From Lucifuga dentata (lineage: Eukaryota; Chordata; Actinopteri; Ophidiiformes; Bythitidae), in assembly GCA_014773175.1 (NCBI GenBank), contig VXCM01000423.1, positions 62,001 to 126,000 on the forward strand: a stretch of DNA of 64,000 nt, in the 5' to 3' direction. Shown in pieces: positions 47,352 to 59,244 of this stretch. Each line of letters starts with the position of its first letter. The stretch's first letter is position 1. The notes under the pieces were generated by a model that saw nothing but the letters and a program-made list of their open reading frames with translations, had not been told where the DNA came from and did no database searches. The position numbers and the translations under genes were made by a program.

Positions 47352-47947
47352 TTAAAGGACCATACTAGTGGTTTTGCATGTTTGAGCTCAATAAATTGTT
47401 CTCACACACGTTACATTACTGCCAAGCATTTTCCTAAACATAAAACAGTATTTTAGTTTTCCTGTTATCTTTGCCAAATCTCCTTATCTGTCAAAATCAA
47501 ATGCTCAGATGTACACCCGCCTTAAAATGAAATGTCTTATGCACAACTGTAAGGCATGGTTGTTTTAATTTCCTGGTAAAAGCTGCCTTCTCCTCGGACT
47601 ATATTTCCAGGTAGAGACATACATTTTCTTCCATGTAGATCTGTGTTGGATCAGTTAATTAAAGTAACTTTGAAAAAAAAAATGTAATAGACATGTTTGC
47701 TTTGATGGATTACTGATCTCAAGCATGTTTCAAGTTTGGACAAGTTGATTTTTATCACGCACTGGACTGAACTGAAATGAGTGTTAGTCTTCAAGGTGGG
47801 AAAAACAATTCAAATTATTCATTAATTAATTCATTAATCATTACTGCTCCAGTACTGTGTGTTGGAAAATGGTCAACAGTAAAGTAACGTGTATATGGGT
47901 TGTATATATTGGGCTCAAACATGCAAAATCACCAGTTGCTCCTTTAA
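47352..47947 (-). mobile_element. TTAA MITE family A, copy 6
   Basis: TTAA/AGGACCATACTAGTG at the left and GTTGCTCCT/TTAA at the right; gggctcaaacatgcaaaatc lies near the right end. Reverse body orientation, with aggtagagacatacattttc inside. Confidence 0.86.
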
Positions 47948-48519
47948 GCTGTTCCAGTAAGGAAGGATCAAAACGTGAGATTTTCACTTGAGTCAGACTT
48001 GGGGCAAAGTCACATGTATTAATGTCAGTGAAAGCTTGTGGCGAAGTCAGTTCACAGCCAGGTAAAATGAGGAAATGTACATTTGTGCAAATATTTTGCA
48101 TTGAGTTCAGCTTTGATGAATGTTGATATATGAGTTTATCCTGACGACCAAGAGCAAGCCATCATAACACAGCTGATCTGTAAGAGTGAAAGGGTCCAAA
48201 ATGGAGGAAGCGGTTCAGTACTTCTAAAATAGTTAAATCTACTTGAACCTGTGCTACACGATTGTAATAATGGCCACAGAAGGCCTTCAGAAATCTGAAT
48301 GACTTGCATTGAGATTTGCCATTTGCTTTTGAAGACTAGAGACTTGACCTAGACGTGGCTTGACTTACTTGATACTTGATTTGGCCTTCCCCCTGAAAGA
48401 CTTAAAGACAGCTCTGGGTGTCACAGCACGGTACCAAAAAGGCTGAAACTCACCCCGAGGAGTGACTAAAAGTGTTTAGTTCTTGAAGAATCTTGGCACA
48501 CTCGCACAGTTTAAGTGGA

Positions 48520-48845
48520 AGAATCCTGCTCTGCCCACTTAAAAGGGGCCTCGGCTGCTTCCTTTGAGGGATCAGTGTGGTGACTCATTCTCCTCACCAC
48601 TACCGCAACGCTAATTAGGCCCACCACAAAGCCAGCCTGTGGGGATAATGTCCCATTATTAGAGTCATTTGTTTCAATTAACCGCTCTGTGATTCTACAA
48701 TAGCACAGCGCAGCCCAGCGCAAAGAAGCCATTACTCTCACCTGGGGAACCGCTGAGGTTTGGGGCGAGAGTGTTTGTGAGAATGTTACGGATACCTGCT
48801 CTGCCAGCAGTGCCGCTGCCAGTGTCGCACAGTCACTCAGCACTG
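48520..48845. other. Candidate conserved non-coding block
   Basis: Unique, GC-richer sequence with cgctaattaggcccac, ttcaattaaccgctctg and repeated cagcgcagcccagcgc. The minus-strand 110-codon frame here has no recognisable domain and is not called as a gene. Confidence 0.3.
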
Positions 48846-49498
48846 CTAGAGAGATAAAATACTCCTTATTCGTATCTTTTTCTTAAGTGTACAAAGAATA
48901 ATACTGTATTAGATTCAGTTTACTGGCTTTGTGAAATGTTTGGATTTTCATTCCTGTGCACTTCACTGAAGACTGATTGAAGATTACAGAGGATTGTTGA
49001 CTTGGGCATTGACCACTGAGAACTTCTGGGTTGTTCTTTTCCCCTGTTCTATCCAGAGAGCATTGCGGTTGACTGAATTACTATTCTGCTACTGTATAGT
49101 TATGGTGCTTTTGTCATTTTTAGACTGCAATCATGATATTTTGGCTCTGAGCGCATGAGACTCTCTGTTTCTCTTTAGCCCATTGGGCACTGTGGTAACT
49201 TCAAAATCCTTATTCTAAATTTGAAGCATTCTACTACCATTTGACAATATGTTTTGATTAGTCAAGCCTACGTACATCTGTGGACAAACAAAACAGATCG
49301 CTCCCAACCCCCTATCTCTGACTTTACACAAGATGGCAATCAGCATAGCGCCTTTGGCGACCGATAAGCAACCCTTAATAATAGCTGTTTGGACTGTTTG
49401 CACGCTGGCGTACTGACTTCTAATGGTCACAGCTGGAGGCTGAAAAAGCTGCTTCTAGGTTGCGTACAAGTACGAGTATATGAGACGTGATCGCTCAG

Positions 49499-49898
49499 TA
49501 TGTTTACATGCATGCTAACTCTGATTATTTGCCTGTACTTTGATTGAGGCCATAATGTGAGTAAGACATATACATGGATAGGACTGATAAGATATGGTTT
49601 GCTAGATATAAATGATGTACTGCGCAATTGGAGTATGAGTATGAGAATATGCCAGGTCAGAAAATGCATGCAGGAGTGGCTAATTATATATTTAAATTTA
49701 ATATATTTATCTAATTATAACATTTATATGCCTGACTCAGTCTTTCTACAGTTGTGTAATCGAAGTCTGTTGCTTAGCGTAAGCTTACTCTGATTTATGC
49801 AGATTTCAGTCCAATTATTGTGTTTACATGACATTTGAAAAATTTTTTATTGCTTTAATCCAAGTATAATCACCATTTTAAAGTGCATATAAACATAC
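49499..49898. mobile_element. MITE family F, copy 3 (reverse)
   Basis: Starts tgtttacatgcatg and ends aagtgcatataaacata. Internal agtaagacatatacatgga and tttacatgacatttg match complements of the other copies. Confidence 0.55.
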
Positions 49899-50819
49899 TT
49901 ACAATGTGATTGGTTATTTGATTTAAGATAAGCAAAGACATAGTGTTTTAACCTTTAATGGCTTTTCTGTCACTTCTGGAGTCTTCAAACAGCAAAATTC
50001 AGGTGACTTCCTTTCTGCCTGTCTGTGTACTTCTACACAAATTAATGAACTTGAAGAGATGACCCATGATTATTTGTGTGCCTTTTTTTTTTTTCTTTTT
50101 TTGTTTTTTTTTTTAATAATCAGAAATAATGTTCAGTGTTTTTCTGGACATTTAACAGCAGCAGGATCAAAATGACTATGAACTCAAAATGCTTCAGAAT
50201 ACAAATAGTGGAAACTTTGATTGATACCAAGAGGTTGCTGCCCTGTGATGCCTCTGTTGCCAGGCTCTATCATTGCTGCCCCCTCCCCCCCCNCCCCCCC
50301 CTCCCTCCCGCGCACATGTTTACAAAGAGACATCACCAGCTCACATTAAAGGGTTCAAGTTGTCCCCTCAGGCTGTTGCTATGGAAATAACCCTGCTATA
50401 GTCACTCATTCATGTTTGATTAATTGTTTTTTTCCCTTTCTGTGCTGTTCCCTCCACAAAGAACCTCATCATGGCGACATTTCATCTTGAAAACGAACAA
50501 TAGAAAAAGATGAATATAGTCAAATCCTCCTTTATTTGAATTTCTTCTTGCTATGGGGAGTTTTGTGGATGTTCTGTTGTGTCTTAAAATTGTTTTAATA
50601 TTGTATTAATATTGATAAAGCGTTGTCTGAGAACCCACATAATCAAAAAAGACTTATTCTTACGTTTCCCAGGCTCACCTGTGCTGAAGATAAGCATTTT
50701 GGCTTTTCCCCTCCTAAATTGTGCTGTGTAGTGCTCAGCTACAGCAACCCACTGGGGCCAATTAGGATGCCAGCAGAGCCAGGAAGTACATAGCAGATGC
50801 TTTTGCCACTATTTATTAA

Positions 50820-50965
50820 AATCCAATCTGCGGGGGCCCCTCCAACAGCTCGTTAAACTACCGTTAATCTAATTAGCTCTCACTTGCCACTGTTTTCACC
50901 ACATTACCAAATACAAGGGCCTCGACTTTGCAATTTAGGCTGATTAAGTAGGTCCATTGCTGTGA
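50820..50965. other. Candidate conserved non-coding block
   Basis: ctcgttaaactaccgttaat, ctaattagctctcacttgcc and ggctgattaagtagg: clustered homeodomain-type sites in unique sequence. Confidence 0.3.
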
Positions 50966-51581
50966 GCAAAGCTTGTAGGAGGAGCTCCTCAGAGCTGTCA
51001 GTCATTTTACCCAGTCAGATAAATCATACAGAATAGCTCAGCTATGGCTTTGGGCTTGAGCTAGTATTAAGATGTCTGCAAAGGGACTATTGGTTGAAAT
51101 CAAATCCACATTGTCAGCTCAGCAGTGTGAGACTGTATTTCTGAGTTAAGCACGAGCTAAATAGTCCACATCAGAAAGGCCTTGTGTATTTGTAATGGCA
51201 CAATACCAGAACTACATACAAATTCTATAATATGCTCTTTATGGATCAAGTCTATACAATTTCTACTGCTGTACTTTCATGACTTTTAGATCACAAACAT
51301 GAATCTGCACTTCTGGTTCATTACTGTTTAGGTCAGACTGTTTTTATTTGATGAGTGCTGCTCTCTAGAGCACTGAGAGCCAGGTTCCACTCAGGGATCA
51401 GTGCAGCCGCTTTGACATGCAGCCCTGCTCATTGCTTACAGATGGGCAGCATGACACAGAGCTGTAATAACTTCCAGATGAGGACAGTACAGCATATATT
51501 GTAAGACATATCCCTATCAGTCTTCATGGTTTAATACATGATGGAAATGTTCAAAGACAAGGGTAATGTTAGGAGTATTGA

Positions 51582-51625
51582 CATGTAGTATGACATATTA
51601 AGAATTTAATATGTCATACTACATG
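51582..51625. repeat. Perfect 19-bp hairpin with 6-nt loop
   Basis: Arms catgtagtatgacatatta (51582-51600) and its exact complement (51607-51625), loop agaatt. Confidence 0.9.
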
Positions 51626-51968
51626 ACATAGGAGTGTAGTTCAGGTTGACAATTGTGAATTTGTGATATCAAGACATTATCAGGATTAAGATAGTCTGCC
51701 TTTATCAGACAGATTTAAGTGTTTGTTGTTTGTATTTCAGCTATAACACCCACAGCAAGTCTTAAGCCTTTTATACACATGCACTCTAGTCAGGAAAAGT
51801 TCCTGTTATTGTCTGGGACAGCAGTATTCTTGACACGGAATGTAGGACATATTGTTGCAGTAATTGTCCTCCTTGGAGACTTGTAACATTCCTGAATAGA
51901 CTTGTGTGAGATCAGGGGGCTGAGACATTCAGGACAAGCGAGGGAGCATGCCGATGTTGATACTCACC

Positions 51969-52364
51969 CATGACAACACCCTTATCTTACAAAACCCTTA
52001 GCTTGAGACAGTACCCTTAGATCATGACAATACCTTAGCTCGTGACAGTACCCTTAGTTTGTGACAATACCCTTAGCTCATGACAGTACCCTTAGCTCGT
52101 GACAGTACCTTTAGATCATGACAATACCCTTATCTTACAATACCTTTAGCTTGTGGCAGTACCTTTAGCTCGTGACATTACCCTCAGATCATGACAATAC
52201 CCTTAGCTCACCATACCCTTAGCTTGTGACAACACTCTTAGCTTGTGACAGTACTCTTAGCTTGTGACAACACCCTTAGCTTGTGACAGTACTCTTAGCT
52301 TGTGACAATACCCATAGCTCATGTAGCTCATGACAGTACCCATAGATCATGACATTACCCTTAG
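51969..52364. repeat. 19-bp minisatellite, about 20 copies
   Basis: Degenerate tandem copies of ctcgtgacagtacccttag. Units alternate among ctcg, ctca, cttg and atca starts, and between acagta and acaata. A few units are shortened (cttatcttacaatacc). The array ends at the beginning of the chance ORF 52349-52654. Confidence 0.93.
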
Positions 52365-53544
52365 TGTGCAGAAGAAACAGCACGTTATTTGAAGAAATGT
52401 CTAGAAATTGGTTGATTGACAGGGTCTTCTACAGTGTACTTTTAGCGTCGTGTCTTGCTTTACTCTCCTTCTACTTCATTATCTATATGTTGGTGCTTGG
52501 CAAAGAATCTTTTGGATGCCTTGGCTCCACCTGCTGGTTTGGAGGAAGGATCATACTCCCCGTCCGACCGGGAATTTCAGGTTTAAGTGAGAACACGGTT
52601 GTTACAGCTATTGTCCTGTATTTGGCTGCAAGTGTGAAAGGGATAGACAAGTAACCTTCCCACACCAGGTAGTCCTGCGTTATTCTGGTATACATGTGTG
52701 GAAGAAATTTTAAAGACGTTGGAATCATTAAAATCTCAGACAGCTTTGTTTACATTGTCATCTTCTCTGTCAACATTTTGTCAGCCTCGACAGTTTCACA
52801 AACAGGTGCACAGCTGAAATTTGAGGCAAAACAGTAACTGTTATCTACATAATGTCTAAATGTGTACAATAAAACTCCTAAAATAAGCACTAAAAATCCT
52901 CTACCCTACTTTTTCTCTATTGTCTCTCCAATATTTATTCTTTTCCGCCTCATTAACATCTGATCATACACTGACAACATGATGCCATCATCTTAAATCC
53001 AAATGTTCTCTGAGGTAGTTTGAAACATAATACAGAAAAATAACTTTGGCTAGTATTCATCATCTTGCAGCTTTACAAGTCACAGCAAACAACCAGATGC
53101 ATGATTTATCTGAAACACGTTTCACTTTTTTTTTTTAAACAGCTAACTTTGTAGCGTGTGCCATAGTTTTATATGCTATGTTTGTTGTACTACACAATTG
53201 CCATGAATCTGCTAGTTTATGCTAAAACCTGTGAGCTATAGATGGTGATGAAAATTACAGAAAAGTTATATATGGTGTCTTGAAATTACATTATCATCAC
53301 TGCTGCTCTAACATGTCCATTTATCTATTTATAAACCTACAAAGGTTTACAGTCTCTAACAACCACACTGAGGAGTGATTTCCTCTAGTATGCTGCTGTG
53401 TTGAGGTCCAGGATGTATTGTTCTAGTATGCTGCATAGACATTGTGCAAAAAATATTGTTTTCTTTGATTAATGTATTTAAAATATAGAAGCTGCAGTCC
53501 ATAAAACCTCAATCGTTCTATCAGTGTAGAAGTACAGTTCAGGA

Positions 53545-53689
53545 CAGTTCAGGACCTATGGGTTTGGCTTACATGATCCATTTCTATAGGTTCAACCTGC
53601 AACTTTGACAATCTCCAGCATATACTTCCTGTTATATTAAACTGTAGAAATGAGCCAAAATAACAAAAAGCATAGTATTTCCCTTTTAA
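53545..53689. mobile_element. TTAA MITE family B, right-end fragment
   Basis: Contains gttcaggacctatgg, catttctataggttcaacct and aacaaaaagcatagtatttc before cccttTTAA, matching the right third of the 34235 copy. Confidence 0.6.
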
Positions 53690-54558
53690 AGATGAATTTG
53701 TAGTTTTGGATGGTCATCTTAAGGTGAGATGTAACACACAAACAAAATTTGGCTTTATATCCTACTTCGATGTAAAGCCAAAACCAAATTTAACCAGAAA
53801 CAGATTTAATTTCTAGTTTGTTTCATAAGATTTTCTTCATTCCTCACACTATAAAAACAATAAAAGGTTTATTCAACAGTTAAAAAAATCAATTCCATCA
53901 TATTTTTTCCACTCACCATTTGATGGCAGATTATTTAATTTTTAATTAATGTCCTTGAACTCCTTTTTCTGTAGCGAGATCAGCTGCTGATTATTTCCTG
54001 TATTTAATCTCATCCTCCAAGCTGCTGCACATTCGCATACAATTCAAAAACACAAAAATGGGTTTATCATGTATTTTTCGTTCAATCTCAGGCACTAACT
54101 GTAACACAGCACACAGAAAGTCGATGCTGCTTTTTCTGTTTCATACTTATTAGAAATTCATGGAACATTATGCATAGACTCATATGCACATTTGATTTAT
54201 TGCGCGCAGTATGTGCTTTAATGTAATGAGCATCGGTGTAAAGAGAAAACAATTCTGTGCATCACCTCTGAGTAGCTCCTGTTTGTTTTTATGGCTTTTT
54301 GAAATCAATACACCATGCTGCACTCTCCATTTTGCTTTTCAATGTACATGATGATGATGATGATGATGCATATATTAGTAAAGCTGTGGTAGTGAACACT
54401 CTTTTAGTCTCCCATACTATTATCATGTTCTATTATCTATTTTCCATGTGTGTTGGTTTCTGTGTCTGTGCCCATCCTTTTTGTTATCCACCTTCATCAC
54501 TCCTCCTCTCTTCCTCCTGTTATCTGCTGTCTCTACATCAGCTCCCTCTCTCTTTTCC

Positions 54559-54565
<7 letters not shown>

Positions 54566-54591
<26 letters not shown>

Positions 54592-54679
54592 GCTGTTTTG
54601 ATAGTGATGCAGTTATCAGACTGTCAATTCTAATCTTGTCTTGCCAGTGCAGTGCTGTCTATTCAGAATTACAGCTCTC

Positions 54680-54740
<61 letters not shown>
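54566..54740. repeat. Two (CT)n arrays
   Basis: Arrays at 54566-54592 and 54686-54740 with unique sequence between. Confidence 0.95.
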
Positions 54741-54743
<3 letters not shown>

Positions 54744-55310
54744 AACAGAAATGCTGATGGGATGAGCTCAGGCTGACACTTCAGCTCAATCCTTTACCGC
54801 TAAAGTGGAAAGCTGGAGGGATGTGTACAAAATACATTTAGGCTGTACTGCTCTTCTTTACAGGACGTAGCGATGTTTTACCCGGCAACAGCCATTTGCT
54901 GATTTTGATTATTTATAATGCAGTATTTAAAATCCAGCTGAAATTAAAATGTAGGGTTTTTTGTTTGTTTTTTTTTTGTTTTTTTTTTTTGTCAGCTGTC
55001 TAGATCTATTCTGTAAAATACAAGTAACGTTTCTAATATATGCATCATTAATTTGATTTTAGTTATACAGTAGACTATAACTAAACAACGTCAAGGTCAT
55101 CTGCTTAGACACTGAACATTGTGGTATTTTGGCCAACATCTCAGTACTGGTCAAAATATTTTAATACCAGAATCAGTGTTAACCGACTAATTTCAATACA
55201 GGTTCCTTGTCAGTTCTTTTTCTATATCTTTTTTGTCTTTGACAGTGAAATTCTCTAACTGAAAGTCATTTCCGAACTCTTTTTATCTTTAAAAGATTTG
55301 TACAAAAATT

Positions 55311-55571
55311 GGGTGCTGCAGTGGTTAGCACTGTTGCCTCACAGTCAGAAGCTCCTGGGTTGTTCTGTGTGGAGTTTGCATGTTCTCCTCTTATTTGCAT
55401 ATAAGAACATCATCTGGGCACTCAAGATCCAGTTCAGGTTTTTGCTCCCACCATTGCCCTTGACCAAGGCACTAGGCTGTAGACCTGGAGTTGCCAGACG
55501 TGGCTGCTCACAAGGAGTTATGATGGATCAAAAGAATTTCACCATGAAGCTCAGTAAAGTTTCAATATAAA
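55311..55571 (+). repeat. Fish SINE-like repeat
   Basis: gtgctgcagtggttagcact and gtgtggagtttgcatgttct begin it; the end gaatttcaccatgaagctca then gtaaagtttcaat resembles the ...aatttcacc...aataaagt tail of the same repeat class. Heavily diverged; the 90-aa open frame across it is a by-product. Confidence 0.6.
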
Positions 55572-55638
55572 TTTGAAAAGGATATTAATTAATTATTAAT
55601 CATTTACTTCATTTTTTAAAAAGACACCATGGAAGCAT

Positions 55639-55824
55639 ATTAGGACCACTTGAAACAAAAAGAAGAGTTCTGAGATTGAAGTCAGAATGATACAGAAATA
55701 CAGCTTTACCAAGTCATCTACGTCTGACATTGCAGCCAAAATGATATCATGTGACCTTATAGAATTCTGACTTTAATCTCAGAGCTCTTCTTTTTTTTTC
55801 TTTTTTTTTTCAAGTGGCCCTAAT
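55639..55824. mobile_element. Short palindromic MITE, 186 bp
   Basis: The two ends are inverted copies: attaggaccacttgaaac at the left and tcaagtggccctaat at the right, continuing inward through gaagagttctgagattgaag and its near-complement. No coding capacity. Confidence 0.75.
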
Positions 55825-56094
55825 CCTTTTATGTAAATCACAAATGAAAGCACTTAATTTGATTTTTGTGTCTTTAGTTTTAGGTATGCAAATTAATATT
55901 GAATTGCAGCAGTTTTTGATGCTATGATGATAGCACTGACATACTGAAACTGCAGTTTTAGTAGCTTTTCTGTCTGTTTGTACTCCAATGGTGAGGCAGC
56001 AGGAAAAAAGTACTAAAACATCCATAGAAAATTCTCAAACAAGCCTTGCAGCATAATCAATTTCTCCGTGTGCTCACAATCAGGACATTTACAT

Positions 56095-56440
56095 GCATGT
56101 CAAAACTTTTTTCCCAGATTAAGGCAGTAAATCGATTTTTTTTTTTTTTTTCAAATGTCAAACACCATAATTAGATTAAAATTGGCATAAATCTGAGTAA
56201 CAGACTTAGATTATGCAAATGTAAATCAATTTATTTGGGCATGAAAACGTTATAATCAGAGTAAGCAACTTCCCCATGCATTTCCTCAACTGTCAGACTC
56301 TCCTTACTCTCTGATTATGCAATGTGTCATGTATATTCAGCAAACTGCTGAATCCTGTTAATTCCATCCATGTACACGTCTTACTTGCATTCTTGCAATA
56401 ATCGGAGTACATACAAATGTTCGCAGTATAGCATGCATAT
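56095..56440. mobile_element. MITE family F, copy 4
   Basis: Starts acatttacatgcatgtcaaa. Internal aatcaatttatttgggca, aatgtgtcatgtatattca and gtacacgtcttacttgcat match the 39189 copy. Confidence 0.6.
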
Positions 56441-57310
56441 AAATACACTGAGTGTTCCAAATAGTCACACTTACACCTAAATATCCATCCTTTGGTCTTT
56501 TCACTGCACGACTACTGCACAGGCCCACAGGTGGTATTTCTGGGTGGACTAAAACAAACATTCTCTATCCAGTCTGCTGTTTGGAGATATTTTTCTGTTT
56601 GTTTTTTGTTTTTTTTTTTGTTTTGTTTTTTTCAAGATAAATGGCCAAACGTAGATGAAATGACATCATGTCACACCAAGGTATTTCCAGCACAGCCAGT
56701 GATGTAGGAGGAGAGATAAAAGTTCATTGATCTGAAACATGAATAGTAAATGTCAGGATTTGGTGTCAGCATCTCAGAATCAAAGGGCTTCTTTATACAG
56801 GCACCATTTTGCACCAACATTCAACAATCGTATAGGCAGAAACCCATCATAAAGGAGGAAAAGATACTGATCTTTCCACAGCAGTATCAGGAAATAGACC
56901 ACAATAGAATGCAGGCTTAAGACATGACTTTCTCTTTTTTCTGAACTGACAAGAAAAGCTACCATTAGTTACTATCATTAATTACTTTTCTGAATTGTTC
57001 ATTTGATTCTGTAATTCATAATAAAACCACTATCATAAATATATTTGTGTTTACCAGATGAGGAGAATCAACCAAAAATGTATAAAAAGGTCTTAGCAGA
57101 AGAATCTTAGTACAGAGATAAAATTAAGAAAATATCAGTTAAGGCATCTGATTAATATACAAACAAGCCAGAACAAGTCAAGTGAAAAAAGAAGGAAATG
57201 GCTTCACCAAAACTACATGTTGCAACACTTCCTGACAAAATAACACATCATCTCAGATAGATAATAGTGTATCGAACAGTGTAAGATTATTTACTGCTGT
57301 AGTAACACTG

Positions 57311-57924
57311 TTAAAGGACTATACCAGTGATTTTGCAGGTTTAAGCCAATAAATACAACCCGCATAAACATTATATTACTGCCAGCCATTTTCCAAAACA
57401 TACTACTAAAGCAGTAAATATTAGAATTGTTTTTCCTACCTTCCAGACACTATTGTCTTCAGGTCATTCCAGTACACTGTTAAAAAATCAACTTGTACAT
57501 GAAACATGCTTGAGATAAGTGATCCATCATGGCAAACATCTGTTAAAGTGGTAAGTGTTAAGTGTTAAGGTGAAGTTGCTTAATTTAACCGATCTGACAC
57601 GAAGCTACACGAAAGAAAATTTATGCCTCTGCCAAGGAATACAGTCAAAAAAAGATGTTTTTACCAAAAAATTAAAATAATCATGCCTTCTACAATTGTG
57701 CTTAAGTGTTAGCAGCTGAAACATGGAATTTTAAGTTGTGAGCATCATCTGAACATTTTATTTTGAAAGATTACAAAAGTACGGTTTTCTGTTTTGGAAA
57801 ATGATTGGCAGTAATGTGTATGTGTTACATCCCTTAATAAGAAAAGAGAAATGAGGAGTGACACATTGCTACCTGGTAGTATTTCTTGGGTTCAAACATG
57901 CAAAATCACCGTATGGTCCTTTAA
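57311..57924 (+). mobile_element. TTAA MITE family A, copy 7
   Basis: TTAA/AGGACTATACCAGTG at the left and GTATGGTCCT/TTAA at the right; ttcaaacatgcaaaatcacc lies near the right end. Longest copy, about 614 bp, with small internal insertions including an aagtgttaagtgttaa duplication near 57550. Confidence 0.87.
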
Positions 57925-59205
57925 AACTACAATCGTACAGAGTGGATTGGTTTGTGGTGCACTTTCTGTGATGGTCATTTATTCTTCATTTGTTTTGTTT
58001 TGAGACAGAAGGGGATGAAATCTCAGTTTCATATTTCATCTTCCTCTGTCAGTCCCCTACATGAAGCTCTGCAGCACAACATACTAAAGGGGGGAAAACA
58101 GAAAAAAAAATTGAAGTGTGAATATGCTCTTTATCCTGGTTGATTGCGTGTTATTTCTTTGTGTTCCTCTTCCATTTTTCAGGAGATTATTTAGCTTCTT
58201 TTCTTTTTTTTTTTTTTTTTNTTTTTTTTTTTTTTTTGCAGTTTGTCAATCCATTAGCTGTATTTCTGGTTTATTCTATTTTCACTTCAAAGGCTCACGT
58301 GGAACAGATGTCATTTCAAATTCTTGTCTTTTGCCTCATTGCCTACAAGTGACGGATGGTTTATTTTTTAATGAAACCAGGAGTGCTCAGACCAAAAAAA
58401 ATGAATATTACCTGTAAGCTATGAAAAAAAGACAAGCAATAGTTTCATATCACATTGAATAAGAGCAGCCATTCATTTTTGCACAGCACAAAAGCTATTT
58501 TGAAGTTTTTTCCTTTGCTGCCAAATGGGCTCCTGGACCTTGAATTTTGATTAGTTACTTTCATGCTGTGCAGAATTCCGTATGTTGTTTGGCTGCAAAC
58601 ACTTTACTGAAACAATGCCATTTTCAAAGGCAGTCATTTTCTGTTTTTAAACTGACAGTTAAAGAGAAAACCCCGGTGCTTAATCCCATGATAAGTATGC
58701 ATTAGATGAATGTGAATGTCTTTAAATGTCCTCAAGTTGATGTTTGATACTCGCGTAGGGACAATTCTGTTTCATGGTTTGTTCCTCTCCTGCTAAGTTT
58801 TAACACCAAAACACCAGATCAGTGGATTTTTAAGAGGAAATATTCAAAGATGTTTTAAATTTCCAAAAAGCAACCTGATGAAACAGGAACTCAGCCTTGC
58901 AAACAGGCTTTATTTCCCTAAAAACAGACTAGTTTAAATTCAGCTCGGTGTCTGCATCTCTCACTTCCTCTAACACATTTTAGGTACAGTAACTCTCCAT
59001 AGCTCTAAAGCATAAATTTTGCTCATAAACAACATTCCTTATTTGATGTAATAGCAATGTATATCATTATATATTCAGTGTGTCATTATATCTTCTATTA
59101 TTACAGTCTATATGAATGGAAATTGGATTGTTTTTTCTGGCTATTATGGCAACCAAGAAATCAGGTTAACTGATGTTCCACTGATACTAATGGGAACATC
59201 AAGCT

Positions 59206-59211
<6 letters not shown>

Positions 59212-59244
<33 letters not shown>
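59212..59244. repeat. (CT)n microsatellite ending in N
   Basis: CT array stopped by N at 59245, an assembly join. Confidence 0.95.

Noticed and set aside
48511..48843. 110-aa minus-strand frame
   Set aside because: No recognised motif; better explained as a unique non-coding block.
51969..52364. CRISPR-like array
   Set aside because: Repeats are directly adjacent with no spacers and the genome is vertebrate; it is a minisatellite.
52349..52654. 101-aa frame with a membrane-like segment
   Set aside because: Starts within the end of the 19-bp minisatellite; no family similarity, no promoter or splice signals, single frame only.
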